A stretch of 22,958 nucleotides of DNA. It comes from an uncultured Microbacteriaceae bacterium. GTDB lineage: Bacteria; Actinomycetota; Actinomycetes; Actinomycetales; Microbacteriaceae. The stretch is taken from the NCBI GenBank assembly GCA_934661165.1, contig CAKUJB010000016.1:1-22958 (forward strand). The letters run 5' to 3'. Below are positions 1 to 9,509 of the stretch, piece after piece (positions within the stretch are counted from its first letter, which is position 1; the number at the start of each line of letters is the position of its first letter). The notes under the pieces were generated by a model, which was not told the DNA's origin, made no database searches, and saw nothing but the letters and a program-made list of their open reading frames with translations. A program made the translations under genes and the position numbers.

Positions 1-1107
1 CTCGGGGGAGCAGGCGAAGTTGAGGCGCGCGAAGCCGCGGCCGGTCTCGCCGAAGACCGGGCCGGGTGACAGTGCGACCTTCGCGTCGCGGACGATGCGC
101 TTCTGCGGGTCGTCGCCCCAGCCGAGCGGCCGGAAGTCGATCCAGGCGAGGTAGCTCGCCGTCGCGCGGTGGACGATCGCGCCGGGCAGGTGCGCCGCGG
201 CGAGCTCGGCGAGCAGGTCCCGCTGCGCGACGATGCTCGCGAGCACGCCGTCGAGCCAGTCGCCCGCCCCGGTCAGCGCCGCGATCGCCGCGTGGGCGCC
301 GAGCTGCGAGGACTTGTGCGTGAGGCTCTCCGACAGCCGCGGCGCGTACCGCGCCTCGGCGGCCTTCGAGCCCGGCACCCACCACGCCGTCGTCGCGCCG
401 GGCACGTTGAACGCCTTCGTCGCACTCGTCACGACGACGCCGACCTCGCGCGCGGCGTCGGACACCGCCGTGAACGGCACGAACTCGACGCCCGGGTGCG
501 TCAGCGGGCCGTGGATCTCGTCCGAGATGACGAGGACGTCGTACTGCGCGGCGAGCTCGGCGACGCGCTCGAGCTGCTCACGCGGGTGCGGCAGCCCGAC
601 GGGGTTGTGCGGGTGGCAGAGCAGGTAGACGCGGACCCCGTCCCGGAACGCCGTCTCGATGCCGTCGAGGTCGAGCGACCAGACGCCTGCATCGGCGACG
701 AGCGGCACATCGACCTGCTCCGCGCCGACCTCGCGGATGACGGAGAAGAACGGCGCGTACACGGGCGTGTTGACGAGGACCTTCCCGCCCGCACCCGCCG
801 CCGCCCGCGTGATCTCGAGGATCGCCGCCATGACGTTGACGGTCGACTGCACGGTCGCGGCGTCGACCTCCCAGCCCCAGCGCGCCGCCGCGAAGTCGGC
901 GAACGCGTGGCCGAGCTGCGCACGGCTCGCGTCGTAGCCGAGGTCGGAGCGGGCGACGAGGTCGCTGAGGCGCTCGGCGATCGCCGGCGCGATGGGGTAG
1001 TCCATCTCGGCGACGAACATCGGGAGGACGTCGGGACCATAGGTCGCCCACTTCGAGGAGGTGCGCCGCCGCAGCTGCTCGAGGGAATCCGCTCGGACTT
1101 CGTTCAC
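1..1107 (-). CDS. MalY/PatB-family PLP-dependent aminotransferase / C-S lyase, 3' end cut off by window
   Basis: A fold-type I PLP enzyme of the MalY/PatB group (cystathionine beta-lyase-like C-S lyases, aminotransferase class I/II fold). I translated 369 codons from the minus strand; a family member is about 390 residues, so only the last few dozen are missing. Visible motifs are the N-terminal MFVAEMDYPIAPAI stretch typical of MalY/PatB, NTPVYAPFF, HPHNPVG, SDEIHGPL with the PLP-contacting Asp, and SATKAFN, where Lys231 should form the Schiff base. The start is the GTG at 1107-1105: GGGAG lies 8 nt upstream and an in-frame TGA lies just before it. It is divergent from guaB3, 39 bp away. The family is clear; cystathionine, cysteine or another thio-substrate cannot be told apart from sequence alone. 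Confidence 0.88.
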   Translation of the reverse strand, partial: MNEVRADSLEQLRRRTSSKWATYGPDVLPMFVAEMDYPIAPAIAERLSDLVARSDLGYDASRAQLGHAFADFAAARWGWEVDAATVQSTVNVMAAILEITRAAAGAGGKVLVNTPVYAPFFSVIREVGAEQVDVPLVADAGVWSLDLDGIETAFRDGVRVYLLCHPHNPVGLPHPREQLERVAELAAQYDVLVISDEIHGPLTHPGVEFVPFTAVSDAAREVGVVVTSATKAFNVPGATTAWWVPGSKAAEARYAPRLSESLTHKSSQLGAHAAIAALTGAGDWLDGVLASIVAQRDLLAELAAAHLPGAIVHRATASYLAWIDFRPLGWGDDPQKRIVRDAKVALSPGPVFGETGRGFARLNFACSPE

Positions 1108-1133
1108 GCATCAAGTCTCCCACCGTCGCCGGA

Positions 1134-1139
1134 TAGGCT
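1134..1139 (+). promoter_or_regulatory. Candidate -10 hexamer of leaderless guaB3 transcript
   Basis: TAGGCT is followed by 7 nt and then the guaB3 GTG. No Shine-Dalgarno sequence lies between. With usual -10 to start-site spacing, transcription would begin at or next to the G of the start codon. No convincing -35 is visible. Confidence 0.5.
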
Positions 1140-1146
1140 GACTCCC

Positions 1147-2274
1147 GTGAGCGACATCGAGATCGGGCGCGCCAAGCGCGCTCGTCGGGCGTACGCATTC
1201 GACGATGTCGCGATCGTGCCGTCGAGGCGGACGCGGGACCCCGAGGACGTGTCCGTCAGCTGGACGATCGACGCATACACCTTCGAGACCCCGGTCATCG
1301 CCGCCCCCATGGACTCGGTCGTCAGCCCGTCGACCGCGATCGCGATCGGCCGCCTCGGCGGGCTCGGCGTGCTCGACCTCGAGGGGCTCTGGACGCGCTA
1401 CGAGGACCCCGAGCCGGTGCTCGCCGAGATCCGCGAGCTCGAGCAGGCGGTCGCGACCCGTCGCCTCCAGGAGCTGTACGCGGAGCCCGTCAGGCCCGAG
1501 CTCGTCACCGCGCGGCTCGCCGAGATCCGCGCCGCCGGCGTCCCCGTCGCCGGGGCGCTCTCGCCGCAGCGCACCGCCGAGCTGCACCGCACCGTCGTCG
1601 ACGCCGGCGTCGACCTCTTCGTCATCCGCGGCACGACGGTCTCCGCCGAGCACGTCTCGAAGCGCGACGACAAGGTCCTCAACCTCAAGGAGTTCATCTA
1701 CGAGCTCGACGTCCCGGTGATCGTCGGCGGCGCGGCGACGTACACCGCGGCGCTCCACCTCATGCGCACGGGCGCAGCGGGCGTGCTCGTCGGCTTCGGC
1801 GGCGGCGCGGCCTCGACGACCCGGCGCAGCCTCGGCATCCACGCCCCCATGGCGTCGGCGGTCGCCGACGTCGCGGGCGCGCGACGCGACTACCTCGATG
1901 AATCGGGTGGTCGCTACGTCCATGTCATCGCCGATGGCGGGCTGGGCACCTCGGGCGATGTCGTCGCGGCGATCGCCTGCGGCGCGGACGCCGTCATGCT
2001 CGGCTCGATCCTCGCCCGGGCCGACGAGGCGCCCGGCGGCGGCTGGCACTGGGGCGCGGAGGCGCGGCACGCGGAGCTGCCGCGCGGCACGCGCGTGCAC
2101 GTCGGCGCGGCGGGGACGCTCGCCGAGGTGCTGCACGGTCCCGCGCATTCGGCGAACGGCCACACCAACGTCGTCGGCGCGCTGCGTCGCTCCATGGCGA
2201 CGACCGGGTACTCGGATCTCAAGGAGTTCCAGCGGGTCGAGGTCGTCATCGCCCCGTACCAGGGCGGTCGCTGA
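1147..2274 (+). CDS. guaB3: GuaB3-family IMP dehydrogenase-related protein
   Basis: A 375-residue TIM-barrel protein of the IMP dehydrogenase/GMP reductase superfamily, in the actinobacterial GuaB3 subgroup. It lacks the paired CBS domains of true IMPDH, which accounts for its shorter length. Recognisable parts are FDDVAIVPSRRTRDP near residue 18, APMDSVVS near 53, a glycine-rich phosphate loop GFGGGAASTTR (216-226), YVHVIADGG and ACGADAVMLGS. In catalytic IMPDH the loop carries the nucleophilic Cys (GSxCTTR); here that position is Ser223. GuaB3 is conserved in actinobacteria but its reaction is unsettled, so an IMPDH activity should not be assumed. The start is the GTG at 1147, chosen because a -10-like TAGGCT sits 7 nt before it; a much longer in-frame upstream extension overlaps the divergent PLP gene and is antisense. 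glpD starts 4 nt after the stop. Confidence 0.88.
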   Translation: MSDIEIGRAKRARRAYAFDDVAIVPSRRTRDPEDVSVSWTIDAYTFETPVIAAPMDSVVSPSTAIAIGRLGGLGVLDLEGLWTRYEDPEPVLAEIRELEQAVATRRLQELYAEPVRPELVTARLAEIRAAGVPVAGALSPQRTAELHRTVVDAGVDLFVIRGTTVSAEHVSKRDDKVLNLKEFIYELDVPVIVGGAATYTAALHLMRTGAAGVLVGFGGGAASTTRRSLGIHAPMASAVADVAGARRDYLDESGGRYVHVIADGGLGTSGDVVAAIACGADAVMLGSILARADEAPGGGWHWGAEARHAELPRGTRVHVGAAGTLAEVLHGPAHSANGHTNVVGALRRSMATTGYSDLKEFQRVEVVIAPYQGGR

Positions 2275-2277
2275 GCC

Positions 2278-4050
2278 ATGGCGGCGTCGGGCGGCGGGGC
2301 GGGCGCGCGCGGTCGCGTCGGCGCCGCGGGCCGCGGCACCGTCACCCGCTCGAACCGCCTCGGCCCGGCCGAGCGCGATGCCGCGCTCGAGACGCTCCGG
2401 AGCAAGACGGTCGACATCCTCGTCATCGGCGGCGGCATCGTCGGGACCGGCGCGGCGCTCGACGCCGCGACGCGGGGCCTGCGCGTCGGACTCGTCGAGC
2501 AGCGGGACTTCGGCTCCGGCACGTCCTCGCGCTCGAGCAAGCTCATCCACGGCGGCATCCGCTACCTCGAGCAGCTCGACTTCGGGCTCGTGCGGGAGGC
2601 GCTCGTCGAGCGCGGCCTGCTCCTGCAGCGGCTCGCGCCGCACCTCGTCAAGCCCGTGCGCTTCCTCTACCCGCTCACGACCCCGCTCCTCGAGCGCGCG
2701 TACATCGGCGCGGGGATGGCGCTCTACGACCTCTTCTCGTGGACCGGCGGCCGTCCGCCCGGCGTCCCGCACCACCGCCACCTCAGCCGCCGGCAGCTCG
2801 CGCGCGCGGTGCCGTCGCTGCGCCGCGACGCCTTCCGCGGCGGGCTCGTCTATTACGACGGGCAGGTCGACGACGCGCGCTATGTCACGACGCTCGCCCG
2901 CACCGCCTCGTTCTACGGCGCGCACCTCGCCTCCCGGACGAAGGTCACCGGCTTCCTCCGCGAGGGCCCCCGCGTCGTCGGCGTCACCGCGGTCGACCTC
3001 GAGACGGGCGAGGAGTTCGAGATCCGCGCGCGGCAGATCGTGAATGCGACGGGGGTGTGGACCGACGACGTCCAGGCGCTCGTCGGCGAGCGCGGGCAGT
3101 TCAAGGTCCGCGCCTCGAAGGGCATCCACCTCGTCGTGCCGCGGGACCGCTTCCAGTCGAAGCTCGGCCTGCTGCTGCGCACCGAGAAGTCCGTCCTCTT
3201 CGTCATCCCGTGGGGCCGGCACTGGCTCATCGGCACGACCGACACCGACTGGGACCTCGACAAGGCGCACCCCGCGGCGACCGCCGCGGACATCGACTAT
3301 CTCCTCGAGCGGGTGAACACGGTGCTCGCGAGGCCGCTGACCCGCGACGACGTCGAGGGCGTCTTCGCGGGGCTGCGCCCGCTGCTCGCGGGCGAGTCCG
3401 AGGAGACGAGCAAGCTGAGCCGCGAGCACATCGTCGCGCACACCGTGCCCGGCCTCGTCGTCGTCGCCGGCGGCAAGTTCACGACCTACCGCGTGATGGC
3501 GGAGGACGCGATCGACGAGGCGGTCCGCGCCCTCGACGGCCGCATCCCCGCGAGCGTCACCGCGGACATCGGGCTCCTCGGTGCGGAGGGCTACCAGGCG
3601 GCGTGGAACAAGCGCGGGAAGCTCGCCCGCGCATTCGGCCTCCACCAGGTGCGGATCGAGCATCTGCTGGGTCGCTACGGCGTCCTCACCGACGACCTGC
3701 TCACGCTCATCCGCGACCGGCCCGAGCTCGCGGCGCCGTTGCCCGGCGCCGACGACTACCTCGCCGCCGAGGTCGTCTACGCGACCGCGGCCGAGGGCGC
3801 GCTCCACCTCGACGACGTGCTCGCGCGGCGCACCCGCATCTCGATCGAGTCGTGGGACCGCGGCGCGGCGGCGGCGCCCGTCGCGGCCCGGCTCATGGGC
3901 GAGGTGCTCGGCTGGGACGAGGCGCGCATCGACGCCGAGGTCGCGCACTGGATGCGGCGCATCGAGGCCGAGCGAGCCAGCCAGGAGCAGCCTGACGACG
4001 CGTCCGCGGACCGCGTGCGGCTGAGCGCCCCGGAGTTCCGAGCGCCGTGA
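2278..4050 (+). CDS. glpD: Aerobic glycerol-3-phosphate dehydrogenase (FAD)
   Basis: Oxidises sn-glycerol 3-phosphate to dihydroxyacetone phosphate at the inner face of the membrane and passes electrons to quinone through FAD. The protein is 590 residues, normal for GlpD. The N-terminal FAD motif is VIGGGIVGTGAA (about residues 49-60), followed by the GlpD signature GTSSRSSKLIHGGIRYLEQ (81-99), the substrate-domain motif PWGRHWLIGTTDTDWD and the second FAD-contacting GGKFTTYRVMAEDA. An extra Gly/Ala/Arg-rich stretch of some 25 residues precedes the conserved region; no other in-frame start is visible there, so ATG 2278 is kept. It begins 3 nt after guaB3 and overlaps the SURF1 gene by 4 nt (GTGA), which suggests co-transcription and coupling. 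The phosphodiesterase at 11530-12582 could supply its substrate. Confidence 0.95.
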   Translation: MAASGGGAGARGRVGAAGRGTVTRSNRLGPAERDAALETLRSKTVDILVIGGGIVGTGAALDAATRGLRVGLVEQRDFGSGTSSRSSKLIHGGIRYLEQLDFGLVREALVERGLLLQRLAPHLVKPVRFLYPLTTPLLERAYIGAGMALYDLFSWTGGRPPGVPHHRHLSRRQLARAVPSLRRDAFRGGLVYYDGQVDDARYVTTLARTASFYGAHLASRTKVTGFLREGPRVVGVTAVDLETGEEFEIRARQIVNATGVWTDDVQALVGERGQFKVRASKGIHLVVPRDRFQSKLGLLLRTEKSVLFVIPWGRHWLIGTTDTDWDLDKAHPAATAADIDYLLERVNTVLARPLTRDDVEGVFAGLRPLLAGESEETSKLSREHIVAHTVPGLVVVAGGKFTTYRVMAEDAIDEAVRALDGRIPASVTADIGLLGAEGYQAAWNKRGKLARAFGLHQVRIEHLLGRYGVLTDDLLTLIRDRPELAAPLPGADDYLAAEVVYATAAEGALHLDDVLARRTRISIESWDRGAAAAPVAARLMGEVLGWDEARIDAEVAHWMRRIEAERASQEQPDDASADRVRLSAPEFRAP

Positions 4051-4838
4051 CCGGCATCGGGTTCTGGTCGGTCGCTCGCCGGCCGAAGTGGATCGGCGTG
4101 CTCGCGCTCGTCCTCATCGTCGCGGGCATCTTCGCGTGGCTCGGCCGCTGGCAGCTCGAGCGCGCCGTCGACGACTCGCGCGCCGTCGGGCCCGACACCG
4201 AGATCGCCGTGCCGCTGTCCGAGATCGTCGCGCCGCAGCAGCCCATCGAGGGCATGATGGCGTGGCGCCGGGTCGAGGTCGAGCTCTCCTACGTCGCCGG
4301 CGACACGGTGGTGCTGAGCGACCGGCTCAACGCGGGGCCCGAGCGCGGCTGGACGGTCGTCGCGCACGCGGTGACGATCGAGGGCGCGAGCCTCGCGGTC
4401 GCACTCGGCTGGTCGGCCGACGAGGCCGTGGCCGAGGCGGCACGCGCGACCCTCGATGAGGGCGTCATGATCGCCAGCCTCCAGACGGTGACGGGCCGTT
4501 TCATGCCGACCGAGGCGCCGCAGCAGTCGGACTTCCAGTCCGGGAAACGGTCGGCGCTCGCGGTCGGCGAGCTCATCAACATCTGGTCGGCGCCGCCGGC
4601 GGGCGGCGCCTACGGCGGGTACCTCGCGCTCGACGCGCCGCCGGAGTGGGCGGTCGGGCTCGAGGCGATCGATGCGCCGATGCCGACCCGGGAGGTCGAG
4701 GTGAACCTCCTCAACATCTTCTACGGCATCGAGTGGGTCATCTTCTCCGGCGTCGCGATCTTCCTCTGGTGGCGCCTCGTGCGCGACGAGCAGCTCCGGG
4801 AGCAGTCGGCCGCCGAGCCCGGGGACGAGCGCGCCTAG
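4047..4838 (+). CDS. SURF1-family cytochrome oxidase biogenesis protein
   Basis: A 263-residue membrane protein of the SURF1/Shy1 family, which assists assembly of aa3-type cytochrome c oxidase. It has the family layout: one membrane segment near the N-terminus (about residues 15-32) leading into the signature LGRWQLERA (32-40), a soluble domain in which WRRVEVELSY and LSDRLNAGPERGW match SURF1 blocks, and a second membrane segment near the C-terminus (about 222-243) preceded by VNLLNIFYGIEWVIF. The GTG start at 4047 overlaps the glpD stop by 4 nt. Its TAG stop (4836-4838) is also the first half of the putative -10 hexamer of the next gene. The family call is firm; the place of the gene between glpD and DUF3817 says nothing specific about its partner oxidase. 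Confidence 0.9.
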   Translation: MTGIGFWSVARRPKWIGVLALVLIVAGIFAWLGRWQLERAVDDSRAVGPDTEIAVPLSEIVAPQQPIEGMMAWRRVEVELSYVAGDTVVLSDRLNAGPERGWTVVAHAVTIEGASLAVALGWSADEAVAEAARATLDEGVMIASLQTVTGRFMPTEAPQQSDFQSGKRSALAVGELINIWSAPPAGGAYGGYLALDAPPEWAVGLEAIDAPMPTREVEVNLLNIFYGIEWVIFSGVAIFLWWRLVRDEQLREQSAAEPGDERA

Positions 4839-4841
4839 ACT
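4836..4841 (+). promoter_or_regulatory. Candidate -10 hexamer of DUF3817 gene, overlapping SURF1 stop codon
   Basis: TAGACT lies 6 nt before the GTG at 4848. Its first three bases are the stop codon of the SURF1 gene. Spacing to the start codon fits a leaderless transcript; no -35 is obvious. Confidence 0.45.
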
Positions 4842-4847
4842 GGAGCG

Positions 4848-5278
4848 GTGACCTTCGCACCGCTGGCCTCCGATGTGCCGCGGATCCGGGCCTGGCTTGT
4901 CGCCTTCCGGGTCTCGGCGGCGATCACGGGAGTCTTCCTCATCCTCCTCGTCGTCATGATGATCACCCGCTACGGCTTCGGCGGCGACCTCGCCTGGACG
5001 CCGGGCGGCGGCTTCGGGCTGCTGCCCGCCGAGATCATCGAGGCCGAGGCCGGGGTCAACCTCTCGACGATCATCCTCATCGTCCACGGCTGGCTCTACG
5101 TCGTGTACCTCGTCGTCGACTTCGCGCTGTGGCGGCTCGCCCGCTACTCGTTCCTCTACTTCCTCTTCGTCGCGCTCGGCGGCGTCGTGCCGTTCCTCTC
5201 GTTCTTCTTCGAGTGGCGGGTCCCGCGGGACATCCAAGCGCGCATCGCCGAGCTCACGGCCCCGGAGCCGGCCACCGT

Positions 5279-5282
<4 letters not shown>
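4848..5282 (+). CDS. DUF3817 domain integral membrane protein
   Basis: A 144-residue membrane protein of the DUF3817 family, function unknown. It shows hydrophobic segments at about residues 17-40, 72-93 and 99-121. The family hallmark HGWLYVVYLVVDFALW spans about 80-95. In actinobacteria this family is commonly found next to guaA and SURF1-type genes, as here. The GTG at 4848 is preceded by the TAGACT hexamer and has only GGAGC as a weak ribosome site. The 3' end overlaps the guaA start by 4 nt (ATGA), so the two are probably translated together. No enzymatic motif is visible. Confidence 0.85.
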
Positions 5283-6862
<1,580 letters not shown>

Positions 6863-6880
6863 TGGGCCGACGCCCGGCGC

Positions 6881-7681
6881 TCAGTCCCTCGCGATCGCGA
6901 TGAGGCGCAGGATCTCGAGGTAGAGCCAGATGATCGTGAGCATGACGCCGAAGGCCCCGCGCCAGCCGTAGGCGCGCGGGGCGCCGTTGTCGGCCCCCTG
7001 CTTGATGAAGTCGAAGTCGAGTACGAGCGAGTACGCGCCGAGCAGGACCGCGAGCACGCCGAGGATGATGCCGAGCGGGATGCCGAAGATCTCGACGCCG
7101 GAGCGCAGGCCCCACGGGTCGGCGACCGCGCCGGTGAGCATGAGCACGACGTTGACGAGCGAGAAGACGGCGTAGCCGATGAGGGCGATGAGGAAGATCT
7201 TCGTCGCCTTCTTCGAGGCGCGCACCCGCCCGCTCGCGAAGAGCCAGAGCGTGATGCCGACGACGCAGAGCGTCGCGATGACCGCCTGCATGACGATGCC
7301 GGGGTACATCGCCTCGTAGAACGCGGAGATGCCGCCGAGGAAGACGCCCTGCGCGGCGGAGTAGGCGAGGACGAGGGCGCCGGAGGGCTGCTTCTTGAAG
7401 ATGTTGACGAGAGCGAGGACGAGGCCGACGATCCCGGCGCCGATCCAGAGCCACGGCACCGCGGGCATCGTGACCCAGCCGATCGCCGCGCCGACGAGGA
7501 GGACGCCGAATGCGGCGGCCGACTTCCGGATCGAGTCCTCGATGGTCATCCGGTCGTCGAGCGGGCGCTCGGCCGAGGGACGCTGATAGATCTCGTCGAG
7601 CTGCTCGGCGGTCACCGTCTCGGCGGCGACGAGCGCGCCGTTCTGGTTGAACGCGGAGCTGTTGAAGGCGGGATTCCTCAT
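6881..7681 (-). CDS. Bax inhibitor-1/YccA family membrane protein
   Basis: A 266-residue polytopic membrane protein of the actinobacterial branch of the Bax inhibitor-1/YccA (UPF0005) superfamily. A hydrophilic N-terminal tail of about 50 residues, rich in Asn at its start (MRNPAFNSSAFNQNG), precedes about seven hydrophobic segments. Segment blocks include GALVLAYSAAQGVFLGGIS and LGAYSLVLDFDFIKQG; the latter carries the two conserved acidic residues near the last helices that are linked to proton or calcium sensing in family members. The physiological role in bacteria is not settled. ATG 7681 is preceded by a -10-like TAGGCT with 6-nt spacing, so it probably has its own leaderless transcript, although it lies downstream of and on the same strand as the sensor-like pair. 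Confidence 0.9.
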   Translation of the reverse strand: MRNPAFNSSAFNQNGALVAAETVTAEQLDEIYQRPSAERPLDDRMTIEDSIRKSAAAFGVLLVGAAIGWVTMPAVPWLWIGAGIVGLVLALVNIFKKQPSGALVLAYSAAQGVFLGGISAFYEAMYPGIVMQAVIATLCVVGITLWLFASGRVRASKKATKIFLIALIGYAVFSLVNVVLMLTGAVADPWGLRSGVEIFGIPLGIILGVLAVLLGAYSLVLDFDFIKQGADNGAPRAYGWRGAFGVMLTIIWLYLEILRLIAIARD

Positions 7682-7687
7682 GCGGCG

Positions 7688-7693
7688 AGCCTA
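7688..7693 (-). promoter_or_regulatory. Candidate -10 hexamer of leaderless Bax-inhibitor gene
   Basis: On the minus strand TAGGCT, then CGCCGC, then ATG. It is the same arrangement as at guaB3, glpQ and pcrA. No ribosome-binding site lies in the 6-nt spacer. Confidence 0.5.
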
Positions 7694-7755
7694 CCGGCGC
7701 GGTCTGGTCGCGACCACCTCGGAAGCTGGGAGGCGGCTGACGCGAGCGGGCCCGA

Positions 7756-7770
7756 CCGGGGGCGCCCCGG
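7756..7770 (-). terminator. Short perfect hairpin after the sensor-like gene pair
   Basis: CCGGGG, loop GCG, CCCCGG: a 6-bp perfect GC stem that begins 15 nt after the stop of the 574-residue protein. It could end transcription of the pair. There is no T-tract, as is common in actinobacteria, and GC stems arise easily in DNA of this composition. Confidence 0.3.
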
Positions 7771-7784
7771 CGCGCTCCGGGGGA

Positions 7785-9509
7785 TCAGCGCGACTCGAGC
7801 CGCACCCGGAGCTCGACGTGCCCGCCGTCCTGCAGGAGCACGACCTCCCGGGCGCGCTGCTCGAGATCGCGCAGCCCGAGGCCCTCGGGGCCACGGGGGC
7901 CGATCCGTCCCGGGTTGCGCACGACGACCTCGACCTCGTCGTCGTGCCGGCGCAGGCGGACCGCGACGCTCCGGCCGCGCCCGAAGCGCACGGCGTTCGT
8001 CAGCCCCTCGGTGAGCACGTCGTGGGCGACCGCGGCGCTGCCGGGGTGCTCCGCGAGCCAGTCGAGGGTGTCGTCGCCGATGTCGGCCGCGATGTCGAGG
8101 ACGAGCGACCAGGCTTCGAGCGTCGCGTGCAGGCTGTCGCGCAGCAGCGGCACGAAGTCGAGGGGCTCGGAGGGCCGCCCGCGGAGGGTCGACTCGATCC
8201 GGTCGATGAGCTCGTCGAGCGCGTCCGACGGCGCGGTCCCCGCCTCGAGGCGGAACGAGGTCGCGAGGATGTCGGCCTGCACATCGATGTCGAGGAGCTG
8301 GCCGGCCTGCGCCCCTTCGGTGACGAGCGCGCGCTGCGCCTCGAAGCGGCGCCGCTCGGACTCGGCGAGCGCCGCGGCGGCGCGCTCCTCGTGCTCCCGC
8401 AGGCGCCGGAGGCTGCTGTCGATGAGCGAGACGACCGTCGCGACGAGGGCGTAGCCGATCGTGCCGTACACGAAGTAGTAGACCCTGAGCGGATCGTCCC
8501 CGAGCTGCCGGATGAGGATCCAGCAGTAGATGCCGCCGACGACGAGGTACATCGCGGCGAGGGCCGCGATCGAGCGAGCGCGCGTCGCCGGCCGCGGGAT
8601 CCGGCGGATCGCCATCGCGAGCACCTGCGACACGACGCTCGCGAGGAGCAGCTGCAGCGCGCCCACGAGCGGCCCGTACGCGTGGAGCGCGGGCGGGAGG
8701 AAGAGCAGGAGGGCGATGCCGGTGATCGCCCACGCGGGGCCGGCCCACGGCGTCGGGAGGCGCGGCACCGGGGGGCCGCTCGTCGCCTCGGCACCGGGCC
8801 CCGGGATCGGGATCGCCCCGGTGTCGTCGAGCGCGTCGCCGAGTCGCGCGGTGCGCGCCTGCTCCGCGACGCGCCGGACGACGGAGCGCGCGATCCACCG
8901 CAGCTCCTTCGCGAGGTTGTCGGGCGGCAGGCCGCGATGCAGCAGCCCGCCGACGGCGTCGAGCACCTCCGTCATGAGCTCCCGCTGGAATGCGGCGCCC
9001 ACCGAGCGCTGCATGCTCACGAGCCGCGTGTGCTCGGATTCGAGCGCGTCGAGGACGACCCGCAGTCGTCGCTCCGCCTCCCTCGCCCTCGCGATCGTCT
9101 CGATGACGGCGTGGATGAGCAGCACCGCGGCGGTGAGGACCGTCGCATTCATGAGGAATCTGAGGTGCCAGTCGGTCTCGATGATGTCGAAGCCGAAGCG
9201 GTGCTGCAGGTGGCTGAGCAGTGCGGGCCGCCCCTCGGCGATGGCGAGGAGCGCGACCGCGACGATCGACCAGCGCAGCCAGGGCCACCGGCCGGTCGCG
9301 CGCTCGAGCGCGCCGACGAGGAGGAATGCGAGGAGCAGCACCCCGTGGACGACGGCGGCCGCGAGCAGGCCGAACGTGAGCTGGCGGCTGCCCGTGGCGA
9401 GATCGGTCCCCGAGAACGCCGTGAGCAGGTAGGGCGTGAGCGCGAGCCACGCCCAGATGGAGAACGCCGGCCGGACACGCGCTCGGGGGTCGCGCGGCGC
9501 CGCGGTCAC
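7785..9509 (-). CDS. Membrane sensor kinase-like protein, paralog B, degenerate (Asp at expected phosphoacceptor His)
   Basis: A 574-residue protein with two blocks of about four membrane segments each (roughly residues 14-140 and 258-365). Each block is followed by a charged, coiled-coil-like stretch; a C-terminal domain resembles a histidine kinase ATPase domain. N-box-like HDVLTEGLTNAVRFGRG (496-512, Asn505) and GLGLRDLEQRA (543-553) resemble NarL-type kinases, but a clear DxGxG box is missing (NPGRIGPRG instead). Aligned with its upstream paralog, the expected phosphoacceptor His is Asp407 in LLDIDVQADILATSF. The start is GTG 9509, whose TGA overlap (GTGA) with the upstream gene implies translational coupling; longer in-frame reading into that gene is spurious. 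No response regulator is nearby. It may be a kinase partner or pseudokinase rather than an active kinase. Function not recognised. Confidence 0.72.
   Translation of the reverse strand: MTAAPRDPRARVRPAFSIWAWLALTPYLLTAFSGTDLATGSRQLTFGLLAAAVVHGVLLLAFLLVGALERATGRWPWLRWSIVAVALLAIAEGRPALLSHLQHRFGFDIIETDWHLRFLMNATVLTAAVLLIHAVIETIARAREAERRLRVVLDALESEHTRLVSMQRSVGAAFQRELMTEVLDAVGGLLHRGLPPDNLAKELRWIARSVVRRVAEQARTARLGDALDDTGAIPIPGPGAEATSGPPVPRLPTPWAGPAWAITGIALLLFLPPALHAYGPLVGALQLLLASVVSQVLAMAIRRIPRPATRARSIAALAAMYLVVGGIYCWILIRQLGDDPLRVYYFVYGTIGYALVATVVSLIDSSLRRLREHEERAAAALAESERRRFEAQRALVTEGAQAGQLLDIDVQADILATSFRLEAGTAPSDALDELIDRIESTLRGRPSEPLDFVPLLRDSLHATLEAWSLVLDIAADIGDDTLDWLAEHPGSAAVAHDVLTEGLTNAVRFGRGRSVAVRLRRHDDEVEVVVRNPGRIGPRGPEGLGLRDLEQRAREVVLLQDGGHVELRVRLESR

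Noticed and set aside
169..1146. Long open frame that extends guaB3 upstream by over 300 codons
   Set aside because: It is antisense to the well-supported PLP enzyme, Arg/Asp-rich and without family motifs; GC-rich DNA leaves many such frames open.
1111..3948. 945-codon open frame on the minus strand opposite guaB3 and glpD
   Set aside because: It is the low-complexity mirror of two clearly recognised genes, with Arg/Asp/Glu/Val bias and no motif.
6864..6875. GGGC-CGAC-GCCC mini-hairpin between guaA and the Bax-inhibitor gene as a bidirectional terminator
   Set aside because: It has only a 4-bp stem and no T-tract; this is expected by chance in such GC-rich DNA.
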